Origin: Limnoperna fortunei
Lineage: Eukaryota > Mollusca > Bivalvia > Mytilida > Modiolidae
Length of the DNA: 64,000 bases
Assembly: GCA_944474755.1 (NCBI GenBank)
Contig: OX104111.1
Location: forward strand, 115,264,545 to 115,328,544
Direction: 5' to 3'
In this document: piece by piece, positions 45,435 to 56,630 of the stretch
How the letters are laid out: each line of letters starts with the position of its first letter
Position numbering within the stretch: position 1 is the stretch's first letter
Translations under genes and position numbers: made by a program
The notes under the pieces: generated by a model
Seen by the model: the letters and a program-made list of their open reading frames with translations, nothing else
Databases searched by the model: none
Told to the model about the DNA's origin: nothing

Positions 45435-46862
45435 AGCTCACCTGACCCGAAGGGTCATGTGAGCTATTGCCATCACTTGGCGTCCGTCGTCATCATCATT
45501 TACTTTTCTTTAAAAATCTTCTCCAAAACCACTGAAGGGATTGCTTTGAAACTTTGCACACATCATCAGTAAAATATCATCTGCCAAGTTTGCACAAATC
45601 ATGACCTCGGACCAACTAACATGGCCACCATGGCTAAAAATAGAACAGGGGGGTCAAATTCAGTTTTTGGCTTATAGTTCAAAAAGTATAACAGATACAG
45701 GAAAACCAAAGCGATTTCCTTCTTCAGCATCAAAAGCTGTACAAAACACTCCATTGGGTCAAAGTTGTATGACGACTCCTTGTAGGAGTTATTGCCCTTT
45801 AATTGTTGAAATAGATGATTTTTGCCATTTTTGACTAAAAATCTTGAAAATTATTAGAACTAGGGACAATGTAAGCATTGCTTAATTGTATTGTTCTGCT
45901 CTATGAGGGCTACAAAATTGGCTTTAGAGTCAAGATTGTCTGATTAACCGTTTAAGAGTTATTCCCCTTGAACTGTTTATTTTAATCGGTTTTAATTGAT
46001 TTTTTAACATCTTCTCCTCTGAAACCACTAAAAAAAATTACTGCTTTGAAACTTTGTACACATCATCCGTCAAATGACCTCATCCTAGTTTGCACCAACC
46101 ATGGCCACAGATTAACCAGTGTTAATACAATTTTTAGCTTATAGTTCAAAAAGTATAACAGATACAGGAAAACCGAAGAGACATGCCTTCATTGGCATTA
46201 ATCAAAAGCTCTACGAAACACTCCATTGTGTCAAAGTTGTATGATGATCCCTTAAAGGAGTTATTGCCCTTTAATTGTCGAAATTGATTATTTTTGACAT
46301 TTTTGCCTCAAAATCTTGAAAATTATTAGAACTAGAGAAAGAGTTAGCATTGCTTAATTGTTCTGTTCTATGAGGGCTACAAAAATGACTTAGGGTAAAG
46401 ATTGTCTGATGAACCGTTTAGGAATTATTCTCCTTGAACATTTTTTTTATCAATTTTTCTTGATTGTAAAAAATCTTCTCCTCTTTAACCCATTAAAGGA
46501 ATGCTTTGAAACATTGCACACATCATCTTTAGGATGTCCTCTACCAAAATTTTGCAAATAATGACACCTGACTACCTACATAGCTACATTGGCTTAAAAT
46601 AGAAAATGGGGGGGGGGGGAGAGTCAAGAGAGTTTTCGACTGACAGTTAAAAAAGTATAACAGGTACAGCAAATTTGAAGTGAACCTCCCTTCTTTCTCT
46701 ACGCATCAAAAGCTCCTCCTTATAGGAATTATTTCCCTTAAAAGGTCAAAATTAATGACTTTTGCAGAAGTGTTGGGGAATTCCTTATAGCAAATAAAAG
46801 CTGGATAAAAAAGGGTTGTTTAGGTTCAGGTGAGCGAGACAGTCTCCTGGGAGCCTCTAGTT
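45435..46862 (+). repeat. AGCTCACC-family repeat, full length with both hairpins
   Basis: The 5' hairpin AGCTCACCTGACCC...GGGTCATGTGAGCT is at 45435-45465 and is followed by ATTGCCATCACTTGGCGTCC. The body contains two diverged tandem units with CTTCTCCAAAACCACT, TTGAAACTTTGCACACATCA and GAGTTATTGCCCTTTAATTG. The 3' end is GGTTCAGGTGAGCGAGACAG, then a short stem (TCTCCTGGGAGCC) and CTAG at 46857-46860. Non-coding; frames inside are shadows. Confidence 0.9.
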
Positions 46863-47277
46863 TATGTTTATATTTAATTTAAAACATATTCATGATTTTC
46901 TTGAATTAATAGTTTTAAAATAAATACACTTTATTTGGAATTTTAATGTTCAGGTTATTTTAATTTGATAACAGAATGTAGCATTTTCTATCAGACCTTT
47001 TTCTTTTGCGAATGCTGACGAACGAATGAACCTTTCTTTTTACCTGTACTGCGCATGCGGACGAACGAACGGTTTTTATTTACTTGTTTTGCGCATGCGT
47101 GCAAACGAACGAACGAATGGATGGACAAACGAAAAACGATATATACGAACTAACGAAAACGAAAAACGAACGCATAAATGGGAACGTTTTACGTTTCAGG
47201 GGGTGTACCTAAATGTATGCCTCGAGTCTCTCTTTTGATATATGGTTTTATGTCAACTGTACACCCCTTCCTGTTTT

Positions 47278-48592
47278 TTAGGGTCAGGTGAGCTATTGTC
47301 ATCACTTTGCGTCTGTCAGTGTCGTCATCAGGGTCTGTAAACTTTTTAAATCTCGGAAACCCCAGGGCCAATTGAAACTAAACTTGGTATTTTCATTAGA
47401 TGGACCTTTACAAAGTGTTTTTTTCTGATTTAAAAACTAATATGGCCACCACTGTGAGACTTATTTTAACATGGACCCTATGGGAAAAAAGTTTAAAAAG
47501 GCTTTTTCTCTGAAGCCCATTAACCAATCAAAACAAAACTTACTACCAATATTGTTTGGATGGTCCTCTTTAAAGTTTATGTTTTCTGTGACAATCAGAA
47601 ATTCAAAAAGGCTACCATCACAGGACTTAGTTTAACATTGCACCTAAGTGAAAAGTGGAAAAGGCTACTTCTCTGGAACCTGTTAACGAATGGAAGCAAA
47701 ACTTACTAGCAATATTGCTTGGATGGTAATCTTTAAAGTTTATGTTTTTTATGCCAATTGGGTATTCAAAATGGCAGCCACCGAAGGAGTTAGTTGAACA
47801 TAGAACTCTAAGGGAAAAATTTTAAAAGGGCTTCTTCTCTGAAACTGCTAAAACAATCAAAACAAAACTCATCACCAGTATTCACTGGATGGTTCTCTAT
47901 AAGGTTTACGTTTTTATGCAAATTAGAAATTTAAAATGGCCACCACTTCAGGACTCAGTTTAACACAGGACCCTATAGGAAATTTTTTAAAAGGTGTCTC
48001 CTCTGAAACCGGTTAACCAACCTAAACAAAAGTTATACGAATATTTATTGGATGATCCTAGACACATTTTTGTATGCCACAAAGTGGCAGGGTATTGTGT
48101 GATACCCTGCGCATGGATATGAGTGTCTGTCCGGCCGTCAGTCTGTGCCTCAGATGTTTCCAGATGATAACTTCAAAACGCATCTACAGATTTTATTTAA
48201 ACTTTGCACAGCTGTTAAGTACTATAAAATGAAGATCAAGTTCAATTTTCAGCACAATCCAATTTGTAGTTTAGACTTAGGCCAATTCAATAACATGTGT
48301 TCAGGAATATTAAAAACAACACAATGTGTGTGTGTGTGGGAGGGGGTGGGGTATCATTTAATGTCCCAAACTGCAAAGCTGATTCAAGCCATATTACATG
48401 TAAATTTTAATTGGATGGTTCTCTTAAAAGCTTATGTTTGCTTATTTACTCAGAAATCCATGTTGGCTTCAATTGTAGATTCATTTGATGGTCTCTTCAA
48501 AGATCGCGCTATTTATGCGGGAAGAAAATAGAAAAATCTTCATTGCCTATAAAATCATGTGAGCAATACAGGCTCTCGAGAGCCTCTGGTAA
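47278..48592 (+). repeat. AGCTCACC-family repeat with ~160-bp monomers, 3' hairpin present
   Basis: The 5' hairpin is cut off (starts TAGGGTCAGGTGAGCTATTG). Five monomers with CTCTGAAACC, AACTTACTAGCAATATTG and CCACCACTTCAGGACT follow. The end is TCATGTGAGCAATACAGG with the palindrome GGCTCTCGAGAGCC (48571-48584) and CTGG. A copy of the GCCCCGCCAC family is nested at 48073-48370. Confidence 0.85.
48073..48370 (+). mobile_element. GCCCCGCCAC-family element nested in the AGCTCACC repeat
   Basis: The left hairpin TGCCACAAAGTGGCA (48074-48088) is followed by GGGTATTGTGTGATACCCTG, GTCTGTGCCTCAG, CAGATGATAACTTC, CACAGCTGTTAAGTACTATA and the right end GGGGTATCATTTAATGTCCC. The host repeat resumes at AACTGCAAAGC. 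A (GT)n stretch sits before the right end. The 128-codon frame at 48145-48531 spans both and is a shadow. Confidence 0.85.
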
Positions 48593-49262
48593 TAAGAAAA
48601 ATATGCATTTAACTTTTCATTAGTTAATAACTATACTATAACTAATGCTTTCTCTGCATAAAGAACAATAATACGTAACAGAATATATTTGTACACTGTA
48701 CTGAATGAGTTTCAATATTTCTTTGATATTGCTGTGTAATTTTATTGTTTTATTTTGTACATTAATCTTATACACATGTACATGCATGTTTTTATTTATT
48801 TCATAAATTACATACAGCATGTTATCCATTTGAAACGCAAAAACATTTTAAAGTTGAATATGCAAAATCTTTAGAATTTTTATTGGTATGACATATTTAA
48901 TCAAAGAGTTGAAGTTTGAGTGAAGCAGTACCATGGGGCGACATGAAGGAGAATGTAAAATAACAGGGTAACTTGAACTTTGCTAAATAACAAAGTGGGA
49001 CTTGCAGACTGATAGAAAATGAATTTTTTATGGTCCAAAGGTTAAAATATTGGTTTTGTCTATCAGACCCTCACATTTTGTGAAGACTGCTTCAATTCCA
49101 GACAAATTTTACAATCAAATGAAAACTCTCAATCAAAAAACTTAAAGATGCAGATGACTGTGGTGAGCTTATTAATAATATTTCCAACTAATATGTTTGA
49201 AATTAATAAGGTCTATATATCATTACTAATGAAATGTAAAAAGCATCATCACAAAATTATTT

Positions 49263-49665
49263 CCTGGGACCATACTGGGAGAGTTCCCAGTGCTTGACCC
49301 ACAGAGCAACCCAGCCCATCCCCGGGTGGCACATAAGGGAGACTCTCTTGTTGGGGGGTAATCAGGTCATAATATAGAAAGCCGTAGTGGGTAACATATT
49401 TGGAGAGTGCCACACTCCATGCATGATAACAACCCTTTTGTAGATTTTGAAAAAGAGTAGGCTCATTGTAGCCGCTACAAAAGGCTCAATTCTCCAACCC
49501 TACCCAAAACTTCATACTTTTCCAGTGGCAGTTAAAATTGTATTCCCTGTGTCCCATCCCACCCATTTTTCTGTTGATTAATTGTTTGTAAACTTGTTCC
49601 CGTCCTGAATATAGCAGAAATACTGCACGCTGGACGTAAAGCAAACATCCAATCAATTAATCAAT
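49263..49665 (+). mobile_element. SINE-like element, family 2, with 11-bp target duplication
   Basis: CAAAATTATTT at 49252-49262 recurs at 49666-49676. The body starts CCTGGGACCATACTGGGAGA and ends GCAGAAATACTGCACGCTGG, ACGTAAAGCAAACATCC and a tail of AATCAATTAATCAATCA. The 3' domain (GCTGAA.A.TGC....GG.CGT.AAACA.C) matches that of family-1 SINEs. No clear tRNA head is seen at the 5' end. Confidence 0.85.
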
Positions 49666-49746
49666 CAAAATTATTTGAATAAGTGCTTATTGAAATTATA
49701 AAATACAGGTTTTATGAACAAATTTATTTAAGATAATAATGTATCC

Positions 49747-50056
49747 TCATCCAAGCATACCTGCAACCAGCTCGATAGCTCCTTTCTGCAGTAACTTTGA
49801 GACCTCTTCATTGACAATACTAGCCTGTTCATCAGAAAAGGGGATCTCATTTGGTATTTTGTTCTGACAAGGGAGCTGAGTAAGCTCAATTTTATACCCA
49901 GATATAGTCTCAAGAATCCACTCATCAGAAGTGTATTTACACCAGTAATCATAATTCAAACACCTCACCTTAGAAGTTGTCCCTTTATCTAAAAGCGACG
50001 TCTCTGGTCCTTTCCTGGAAGGATTTGTGGTGAGCCCTGTGACATGAAGGGTCTTG
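49747..50056 (-). pseudogene. DIRS-like retroelement, start of RT frame (truncated)
   Basis: On the minus strand an open frame from about 50050 to 49747 includes SDEWILETISGYKIELTQLP and later NEEVSKLLQKGAIELV. This W.L..I..GY.I.......F...............LL.KGAIE.V pattern is the N-terminal edge of DIRS/Ngaro-type reverse transcriptases. The catalytic part is missing: homology stops at GAIELV near 49760 and the frame ends at 49747. There is no ATG; the stretch overlaps the end of the gag-like frame in another phase, as is common in DIRS elements. Confidence 0.8.
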
Positions 50057-51380
50057 CAGACTTGCCTACCCTTACGATTTTGGCGTAAGGCTCCCGATTT
50101 TTAAGGCTATATTACGCCATTACGATTTTTACTATATTCCTTACGATTTTTCAAAAATCGTATTTTTGTCATTTCCGTTGCGTCATTTTTAGTTTGACTC
50201 TATGTATTATCTTTACATTGCCATTTCCGCTTCCTGTTATAGGTGTAGGACCACCATAGATTTTTTACTCTTCGGCTATATTAAAATTTGATTATTTTGA
50301 CTTATCCTAGAAAATTTACCTTTGTTTCAAATTAAGTGACACTTCTGTCCCCTATAAAAATGCACTGGCCGAACATTCTGTCAAAATTTCACAATATGTT
50401 TCATTGCATATAAGAAACAACGCTCAACCTGAAGTCCATGTGGTCTAAAAATCTACTTTCACTTTCTATTTCAGTCCAAAAATAGTGCTTGTCCCTAATT
50501 GACTCTCAACATTTTTATATTCATTTAAAACCAATAAAACTTTATCCTCAAGTTTCCTAGAATATTCAGCTTTCCAAAAATACCAAATTTATTCTGGTAT
50601 CATGTGCGGTTCAAATTCTATATGATGCAAGAGTGAACCTGTCTGTTGACTAGTACTACTTTTACGTACAACCTCTGGACTGGTTCGCGGTATTTGGTGG
50701 TCCTACACCTAAAGAAGATGTTTTTGTTCAACAAATTAAATAAAATTTTTCCTGGTCTTAGATTTATGTTAGTCGAAACAAATTCTAAAATTTTGTTGAA
50801 TTCCTTTCAGCGGTTTTCAAGAAATGCATGAAAACATACAAAGACCTCACATGCGCGTTATCATGAAAAATTAGCTTGTTGATCAAGAAATGCATTATTT
50901 CTTAATTTTTCAATCTCTCAGTTGCAGATGTAAATAGCAACCAAATTTATTCTGGTATCATGTGCGGTTCAAATTCTATATGATGCAAGAGTGAACCTGT
51001 CTGTTGACTAGTACTACTTTTACGTACAACCTCTGGACTGGTTCCCCGTATTTGGTGGTCCTACACCTTATATCAAACAAATATGTTAACTTTCCTGTCA
51101 ATGTTGTTTTCTTTGAAATTTTGGGTTTAAATTGAAGCTTCAGGGACAAGTTTAAAATATACATCTTTAAACCAGAAGTCAATACATTGAATTTGATGTG
51201 TCCGTTAGGTTATTATTTGTTTAGAATTAAAGACAAGAAAAATGTGCAGTTTCTACAATATATCTGGCTATATTACAACCTTTTTAACACTTAATTATAT
51301 GCTTTACTATTTTTCACCTCAAATTACGATTTTTTGGGGAGTGCCTTACTATTTTTGCCTGAAATGAGTAGGCAAGTCTG
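50057..51380. mobile_element. TIR DNA element, family A, copy 2, inside the DIRS gag-like gene
   Basis: Inverted ends CAGACTTGCCTAC match perfectly over 13 bp. GTCTTG flanks both sides (50051-50056 and 51381-51386), a 6-bp duplication. The left 190 bp and right 230 bp are homologous to the element at 6195-9123. It breaks the minus-strand gag-like frame: on the far side of the insertion the same frame continues for 24 codons before its own stop. No transposase. Superfamily is uncertain; CAG ends suggest hAT, but the duplication is 6 bp and not 8. Confidence 0.9.
50242..51067. mobile_element. TIR DNA element, family B, nested in family A
   Basis: Ends GGTGTAGGACCACCA and TGGTGGTCCTACACC are a perfect 15-bp inverted pair. 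TTATA lies outside both ends (50237-50241, 51068-51072). The last 127 bp occur twice: 50583-50709 and 50941-51067, nearly identical (one GCG/CCC difference near the end), 358 bp apart. So the element has one left end and two right ends. No protein-coding frame of note (50646-50831 and 50976-51182 are shadows of the duplicated end). Confidence 0.9.
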
Positions 51381-52891
51381 GTCTTGGTCGTCTGCCTATG
51401 GGCATTTGGCGATTCAGGAAGTCTCGCTTTTGAACATTGCCTCTGAAGCCCTGTCCTCCTCGTCTGAGGACAGGGCCTTTGAAGTTTAAATTACCAGAGG
51501 GAAAATTCCCAGAACGAGAAAAATAAGGGGGTGGTCTATAAAAAGATTTGGCTATAGGTATTCTAGTGATACCCCCCATTTCTTTTAATTTTGAAAGACA
51601 GTTGTCCCCAAACAACTGGTTAGTTATTGGGACGTCATTGCCACAGATTTTAGCATATCTATCATTTAAAAAATTTCGCAAACTCTGACGTCTTTTATTG
51701 GACAACAAATAAAAAGCATGGCCAAATAGACTTATGGCATCAGTCGAGCCATTTCTAGCAGAAACTATATCAAGCTCTTTTTTCTTGGACAAATTGTCCA
51801 TCATATATATTATAGGAACTAAACCCAAAGCCATATATTTCTGTACTTCTTGTAATGAGAGATCTTTTGCATGCGGTACTGAACCCAAAGGGTTCCATAT
51901 TTCTTTGTTGCATTTTGGTGCACAAAGATAAGTCGCATTTTCAGGGCGCACATACTTTTTAGCAATATCTGAAATACTATCTTTGTCTGATTTGATTGTA
52001 AGAGCTGCATTTACTGCTTTAGCCAAGCCTGTCCCTATTTTAGGTCCAGTTTTTTCCTCCATATTCAACTGGGGAATATTCCATACCTGCTCATCCATAG
52101 CTTCATTATCATCAGAATTGGGAACAATGCCAGACAATGTAGGAATCTGAACATTTACAGGGTCATTAATTTATTAACCTCTGTATCAAATTCACTCAGG
52201 TTATCAAATGCTTGCTGAAAAGCTAATTGAGGATTTAGTCCTTCAGAACTAACATCATCTTGATTGTCAAAATAATCAAGGTCATACCTAGAGTTTCAGG
52301 AATATTAACAAAAGGGTAATAATTACCATTCTCATCAATTGGAACATCAACCAATGAAGTTATATATTCAGTTGAAGCAACCTCATCTACAGGGGGGCGA
52401 CTAACAGTAGCAGATGGGGTTGGTCGAGTGACAGTTGCAGATGGAGTAGTGCAAGCATTTGTGGAGGAACGTGGGCGACCAGTACTAAAAGCAGGGGTTT
52501 TAGCATTCATTTTTACTGATGATGCTTGAAAATTCTTTACAAGACCTGTTAAGGATGTAATACTATTAACAATAGTATCAATGCCTAGTGTAGATTTTAA
52601 GGCCTCAATGTCCTGAAAAGAATTAGATTTTTTGCTCTTTTTTGGACCCTTATTTTTATTAACAACTTTACTTGCCGGTAACTTGCGTTTCATAGCAGTA
52701 CCCTTAATTACTCTGTTTTTACATGCAGCAGCATTAACATTTTCAGAACCCTGAGCACATGATCTAGTACTCATTTTATCAGAATAAATTTTTTGATTAA
52801 TAGATTCACCTTGATCCTTTAAAATATCACCCTCATCCTCCGAGGTACAAGATAAGACAGCGTCGGAATTCACATCCGACATATTTACCAA
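51381..52891 (-). pseudogene. DIRS-like retroelement gag-like gene, frameshifted and interrupted
   Basis: The minus-strand start MVNMSDVNSDAVLSC at 52891 opens a 218-codon frame with an acidic head, a lysine-rich segment (about residues 67-88) and a serine/threonine/proline-rich linker. Two compensating frame changes near 52285 and 52160 separate it from the 52137-51349 frame. The second part has FLNDRYAKICGNDVPITNQL then FGDNCLSKLKEMGG, the conserved core of the gag-like protein of DIRS elements, and an arginine/glycine/phenylalanine-rich tail likely to bind nucleic acid. The last 11 codons of that frame lie in the inserted element. It would have packaged the element RNA; it is now dead. Confidence 0.8.
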
Positions 52892-53420
52892 CTATAATTA
52901 GGTGACAAAATTTCCCGTATTCTAAAAATAACCACAAGGGGTAATACACAATTTATAGTCTAGCCCACGTCTAGACATAAAGAATGGACCCTTTCAGTCG
53001 GTCCAACAAAAAATGGCTTTTTCAGTCAGCCTGGATAAATTTAATATGGCTATTTCAGTCAGCCAAAATAAAATGCGTCTTTTTAAATTACCAAACAAAT
53101 TACGAAACAGTGGCTATTTCAGTCAGCCATGTTGTCAAATATAACGAGTGAAATAAACAACAAACCATATGCTACTATATCAGTGAAATAGATAAGTAGT
53201 CCTTAATTTAACACACGAAACAACTTTAACACAGTACGTCTTGCCGTCTCAAATATAATAATGGCGATTTCCACGTGGACAAGTGGTTTTATACCCAGCG
53301 AAGGTCATTGTTATGGGTCAGTATTTTGACCTCTGTGAACCGAGATGTGCACGGTATGTCTTGCAGCATACCTCATATTATTATGCAATATGATACCCTT
53401 GAAGAACGAAGGCGAATGTA
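52892..53420 (-). promoter_or_regulatory. Presumed 5' leader/terminal region of the DIRS-like element, with hairpin cluster
   Basis: Four short inverted units lie in the leader: GGACCCTTTCAGTCGGTCC (52986-53004), GGCTTTTTCAGTCAGCC (53015-53031), GGCTATTTCAGTCAGCC (53048-53064) and again (53112-53128). All share TTTCAGTC in the middle and have matching arms. The outer edge of the element is not defined; candidate terminal-repeat text runs to about 53420. Function unknown. Confidence 0.5.
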
Positions 53421-53499
53421 AAAGAATTTCATACGTGTAACTCAATTTGGATTTAGGAAGTGATCACTCATATCAGAGCATTTGTATTAATTTATATAT

Positions 53500-54065
53500 T
53501 TTTTAGACAAGGTTAAAAAAAATATTTGCTTGTGTTGTAGACTTTCTTAAGGCATTTGACACTGTGATTCATTTTGGAATTATGTTACAACTTTTATTAA
53601 AGGTAATTTCTATAAGGTAATGAAATTAGTGTATAGCTCAGATAAACTATGTGTAAGATAGAGCAATATATGACAGAGTTTTCACATCTCAAATTTGTGT
53701 ACACCAAGGGGATGTAAAAAAGAAACTAGATATTTTACAAGCGGTGCTTACAAATAAATGTACCACTAAGAAGTAATCTTCAATAGAAATGGAAGTTTGC
53801 TTGAAGAAAAAATTAGTTTAAATGTAAATGACATAAAATGTGTAAAATCTTATAAATATTTAGGTATTACAATGTGCAATACTGGAAAATTAATGAAGCA
53901 AAAAAAATGCTATATGACAAAGCACTTAAAGCTTCTTTTAAATTATATACAAACATGAAATCATAAACTCCTTCTATAAAATGTCTTCTTCATATATTTG
54001 ATCATACTATCAAACCCATAGTATTATATGGCAGTGACAATTGGTGCACAATAAACATAACCCAG
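53500..54065 (+). pseudogene. Decayed LINE reverse transcriptase with central deletion
   Basis: ACVVDFLKAFDTVIHFGIML at 53528 is RT motif A. A GVHQGD-like phrase follows near 53700, then the FADD part is missing. SYKYLGITMC appears at 53848 and PIVLYGSDNWC at 54015, both typical of the palm end and thumb of LINE RTs in the jockey/CR1/RTE-like groups. Stops and shifts are frequent. It is a different lineage from the L1/Tx1 element at 27 kb. Confidence 0.8.
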
Positions 54066-55229
54066 CAAAGAGAAAATAAGTCCCTGATAACTTTAATGAC
54101 TGAAAAGGAGTAGGGGTGATAATTTAGGTGTCAAGACACTAAAGGGGACCAATCAAATTTAGAACATATAAGAAAATAGAAATTACAAACAAAATAGTCT
54201 TGTTTATCTTAGTGTATATTATAAACTACTGTATGGATTTTAATAAATGAAAGTTTTTCTGAAAGGTAAATATATTAAAAAAATTTTGAGTCCTAACATG
54301 GTCTGTTCTAATGTTGTTTAGTATACTTTAAGTCACATTTACTACCTATAAACCAAGATTTTCTGAAAAGAAAGTATTATTTTTAGAATGGGGTTTACCC
54401 CGGAAGTTGGTTTTCTCTTGGAAGGTTTTAAAGGGGTCATGAAATTTTGAGAGAACATAGGCCTGTCACGTACGATTCTATATATATATGGTGTCAGTAA
54501 AGCTACACTTAAGGTAAAAGAGCTGTGCTAATTCCAAAAATAACAAATTTAGTAGAAAATCTTAAAGAATTGGATTAGTGTTTTCACACCATAAGGGCCA
54601 TATTACAATAAGGCCCAAAATTTCTGAAAAAAATTAAGTTGTGTGAAAAAAATTATTTTAAGCCTTTATCATCTCTGAACATAATGCTTCAAATTGATGC
54701 ACTCCAAATCAATCATAATCATGTTTGTGATGTCATCGGTATCACATGAATCAAAGTCTATTTTTAGATTTTGCTCTTAAACAGGATGAATTTCAAGAAA
54801 CTTATGTAAACTAAAAGTGCATGGGCCGATAAGAAACAGCTCCATACTTAAATATGTTATTTATTTTAGTCAGGAGCTCAATCTCTCAAAATATTTTGTT
54901 GTTTGCATGTGCACGGTACAAAAACAGTTGAATTGTAGAAGTAATCCATGGTCATTTTTTGTTTACATTTTCGGGTCAGGAAGAAGGAAGCAATAATTCA
55001 TAACTAAAACCATGAAATAGTCATTTATTTCAAGTTAGAAAAGGATTAGAGGTGATATTTTGACTGTTGTGCCAAAATTGTTGAACAGAAGAAAAAAATT
55101 ATACCTTAGTCCTTATCAGTTAAAATTTGTTAAAACAAGGATTCACCACATCTTTGGAAATGTCATTATTTTTATTTTTATTGCAATATATTTAAACTGC
55201 ATGCTTATTTTATTTACAGAATCATTAAA
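54066..55229. other. AT-rich non-coding stretch
   Basis: No repeat boundary or exon recognised. Words like GGGCCATATTACAATAAGGC around 54595 suggest old repeat content. Confidence 0.4.
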
Positions 55230-55231
55230 TA

Positions 55232-55985
55232 CAGTCGAACTTCAGTAGCTCGAACTCGGATGGCTCGAACACCCGGGATTTCTCGAACACCTATCAAAGT
55301 ACGGAGCTTTCCCCATATATAGTCAATGTTAAAATTACTTCGATTTCTCGAACACCGATTTCTCAAAAACTCGAACAAAATCAGCAGTCCCAATACTAAA
55401 AATCCATTGAAAAACCATGAATAACTCGAACTAAAATTATTGACAGCTTGCATGACTAATTGGTCGTAAAGGTGTAAAGATCGAAGCCATACCTGTAAAA
55501 TGCCAAGCTTGATCTTTAATGATATAATCCCATAATAATTAACCTAATTTTATCATTTTGTATTGATGTACTCATTTGTAGGCAAATTTTTTGAAGTAGG
55601 TTTTAATTAATTTAAATGTGCGCCAATGAATTGCTATCAAATCCGAATCGAGGCCATTGACATAATTACGTAAATTCGTAATGCAATAATACTTATCAAC
55701 CTCGTGTATAAAATTAAACAAGAAATATAACAGTAAACATTCTTATTTTAAAAAAAAATCAAAATACGTACTTAAAAATAAGATTTATATATGAAATGCA
55801 ATGAAGAAACACAATTTTATTAATCCAATGTTACACAGGAATTTAACTGAAATATATAAACCGATATCGATTCCGGTTCGAACATGAATCATTTCCCGAC
55901 ATCACAAGCCCCGGTTTCTCGAACTCCCGATTTCTCGAACTATTTCTGTCGGCCCCTTCGAGTTCGAGCCATCGAAGTTCGACTG
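55232..55985. mobile_element. pogo/Tigger-like MITE (754 bp)
   Basis: Ends CAGTCGAACTTCAGTAGCTC and its inverted partner (GAGCCATCGAAGTTCGACTG) share CAGTCGAACTTC exactly; TA lies outside both (55230-55231, 55986-55987). TCTCGAAC or CTCGAAC recurs many times near each end, likely transposase-binding sites. TA duplication and a CAGT-type end fit pogo-like Tc1/mariner elements. No transposase. The frames at 55214-55453 and 55843-56046 arise from the ends. Confidence 0.85.
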
Positions 55986-56214
55986 TAACATAAAAAAAAA
56001 ATTTGGTGGAAATCCGGAACTTGGCTTTGCTTAAATGTAAGAGCAAAATTTACAAATTGGTCAAATATACAAATCCCACTAGTCAGGTACTTTTTATGAA
56101 ATGGTACCAGACCTAACTATAGGAAAACATCTTTTCTGCAAAATAATATCTTCAGGTTTTAAAGTTTCATAATCTGCAGTGAAATTTGACTTTTTGGCCT
56201 ATGGTATCATGAAA

Positions 56215-56630
56215 CAGGTGCGGATACAGGGGGTCGTAAAAGGGGATAGCGGAAAAGGAGGGCCACGAAGTGGTCCTCCCATGCCATGCAGAGGCGCATT
56301 TATGGCAGGGGGTCTTGGTTGAAGGCCCCCAGAAGCTCTATAAGAAATGGTGCAAAATCCTGCATTCTCGCAATTTCCAAAAATCAAAAAGAATTTATTT
56401 AACACAAGGTTTTTATAGTTTCGGTAACCTTTATTTGGTACAGTATACAACAGAGATATCATAATAAACGAATTAGTACCGTTAATGCATTAATTTATGG
56501 CAAGAACGAGCATGGATTACATTTTTGCCTTCGGCCCTGGTTGTTACATTCCCTGTTCTCTTTTTTTCCTTTCCTTTTTTTTAAAGGGGAGGAATACGCC
56601 TCTTATGCCCCTCCCCTGGATCGGCCACTG
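56215..56630. mobile_element. hAT-like MITE (416 bp)
   Basis: Ends CAGGTGCGGATACAGGGGG and CCCCTGGATCGGCCACTG are imperfect inverted copies of the kind CAGTGGCGGATCCAGGGG known from hAT-type MITEs. TGAAA is present on both sides, part of a possibly decayed 8-bp duplication. GC-rich near both ends (GGGCCACGAAGTGGTCCTCC is a small palindrome). Frames here are shadows. Confidence 0.7.

Larger units (their letters stand above)
42722..47205. mobile_element. Large TIR element with TA flanks carrying a satellite
   Basis: The left end CACCCCCTAAAACGTAAAAT and the right end are inverted copies, with one mismatch in the first 20 bases (CACCCCCTGAAACGTAAAAC read inward from the right). TA lies immediately outside both ends (42720-42721 and 47206-47207). 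The region inside each end is full of CGAAC/ACGAA words (for example ACGAACGAACGAATGG near 47106), probably subterminal binding sites. Within its 4.48 kb lie the 52-bp satellite (43500-45110) and an AGCTCACC repeat (45435-46862). No transposase frame is seen. Given TA alone, superfamily is uncertain. Confidence 0.75.

Noticed and set aside
48145..48531. 128-codon + frame
   Set aside because: Crosses the border between two nested repeats, so it cannot be an old coding sequence.
56199..56464. Overlapping frames on both strands
   Set aside because: Both derive from the GC-rich end of the hAT-like MITE.
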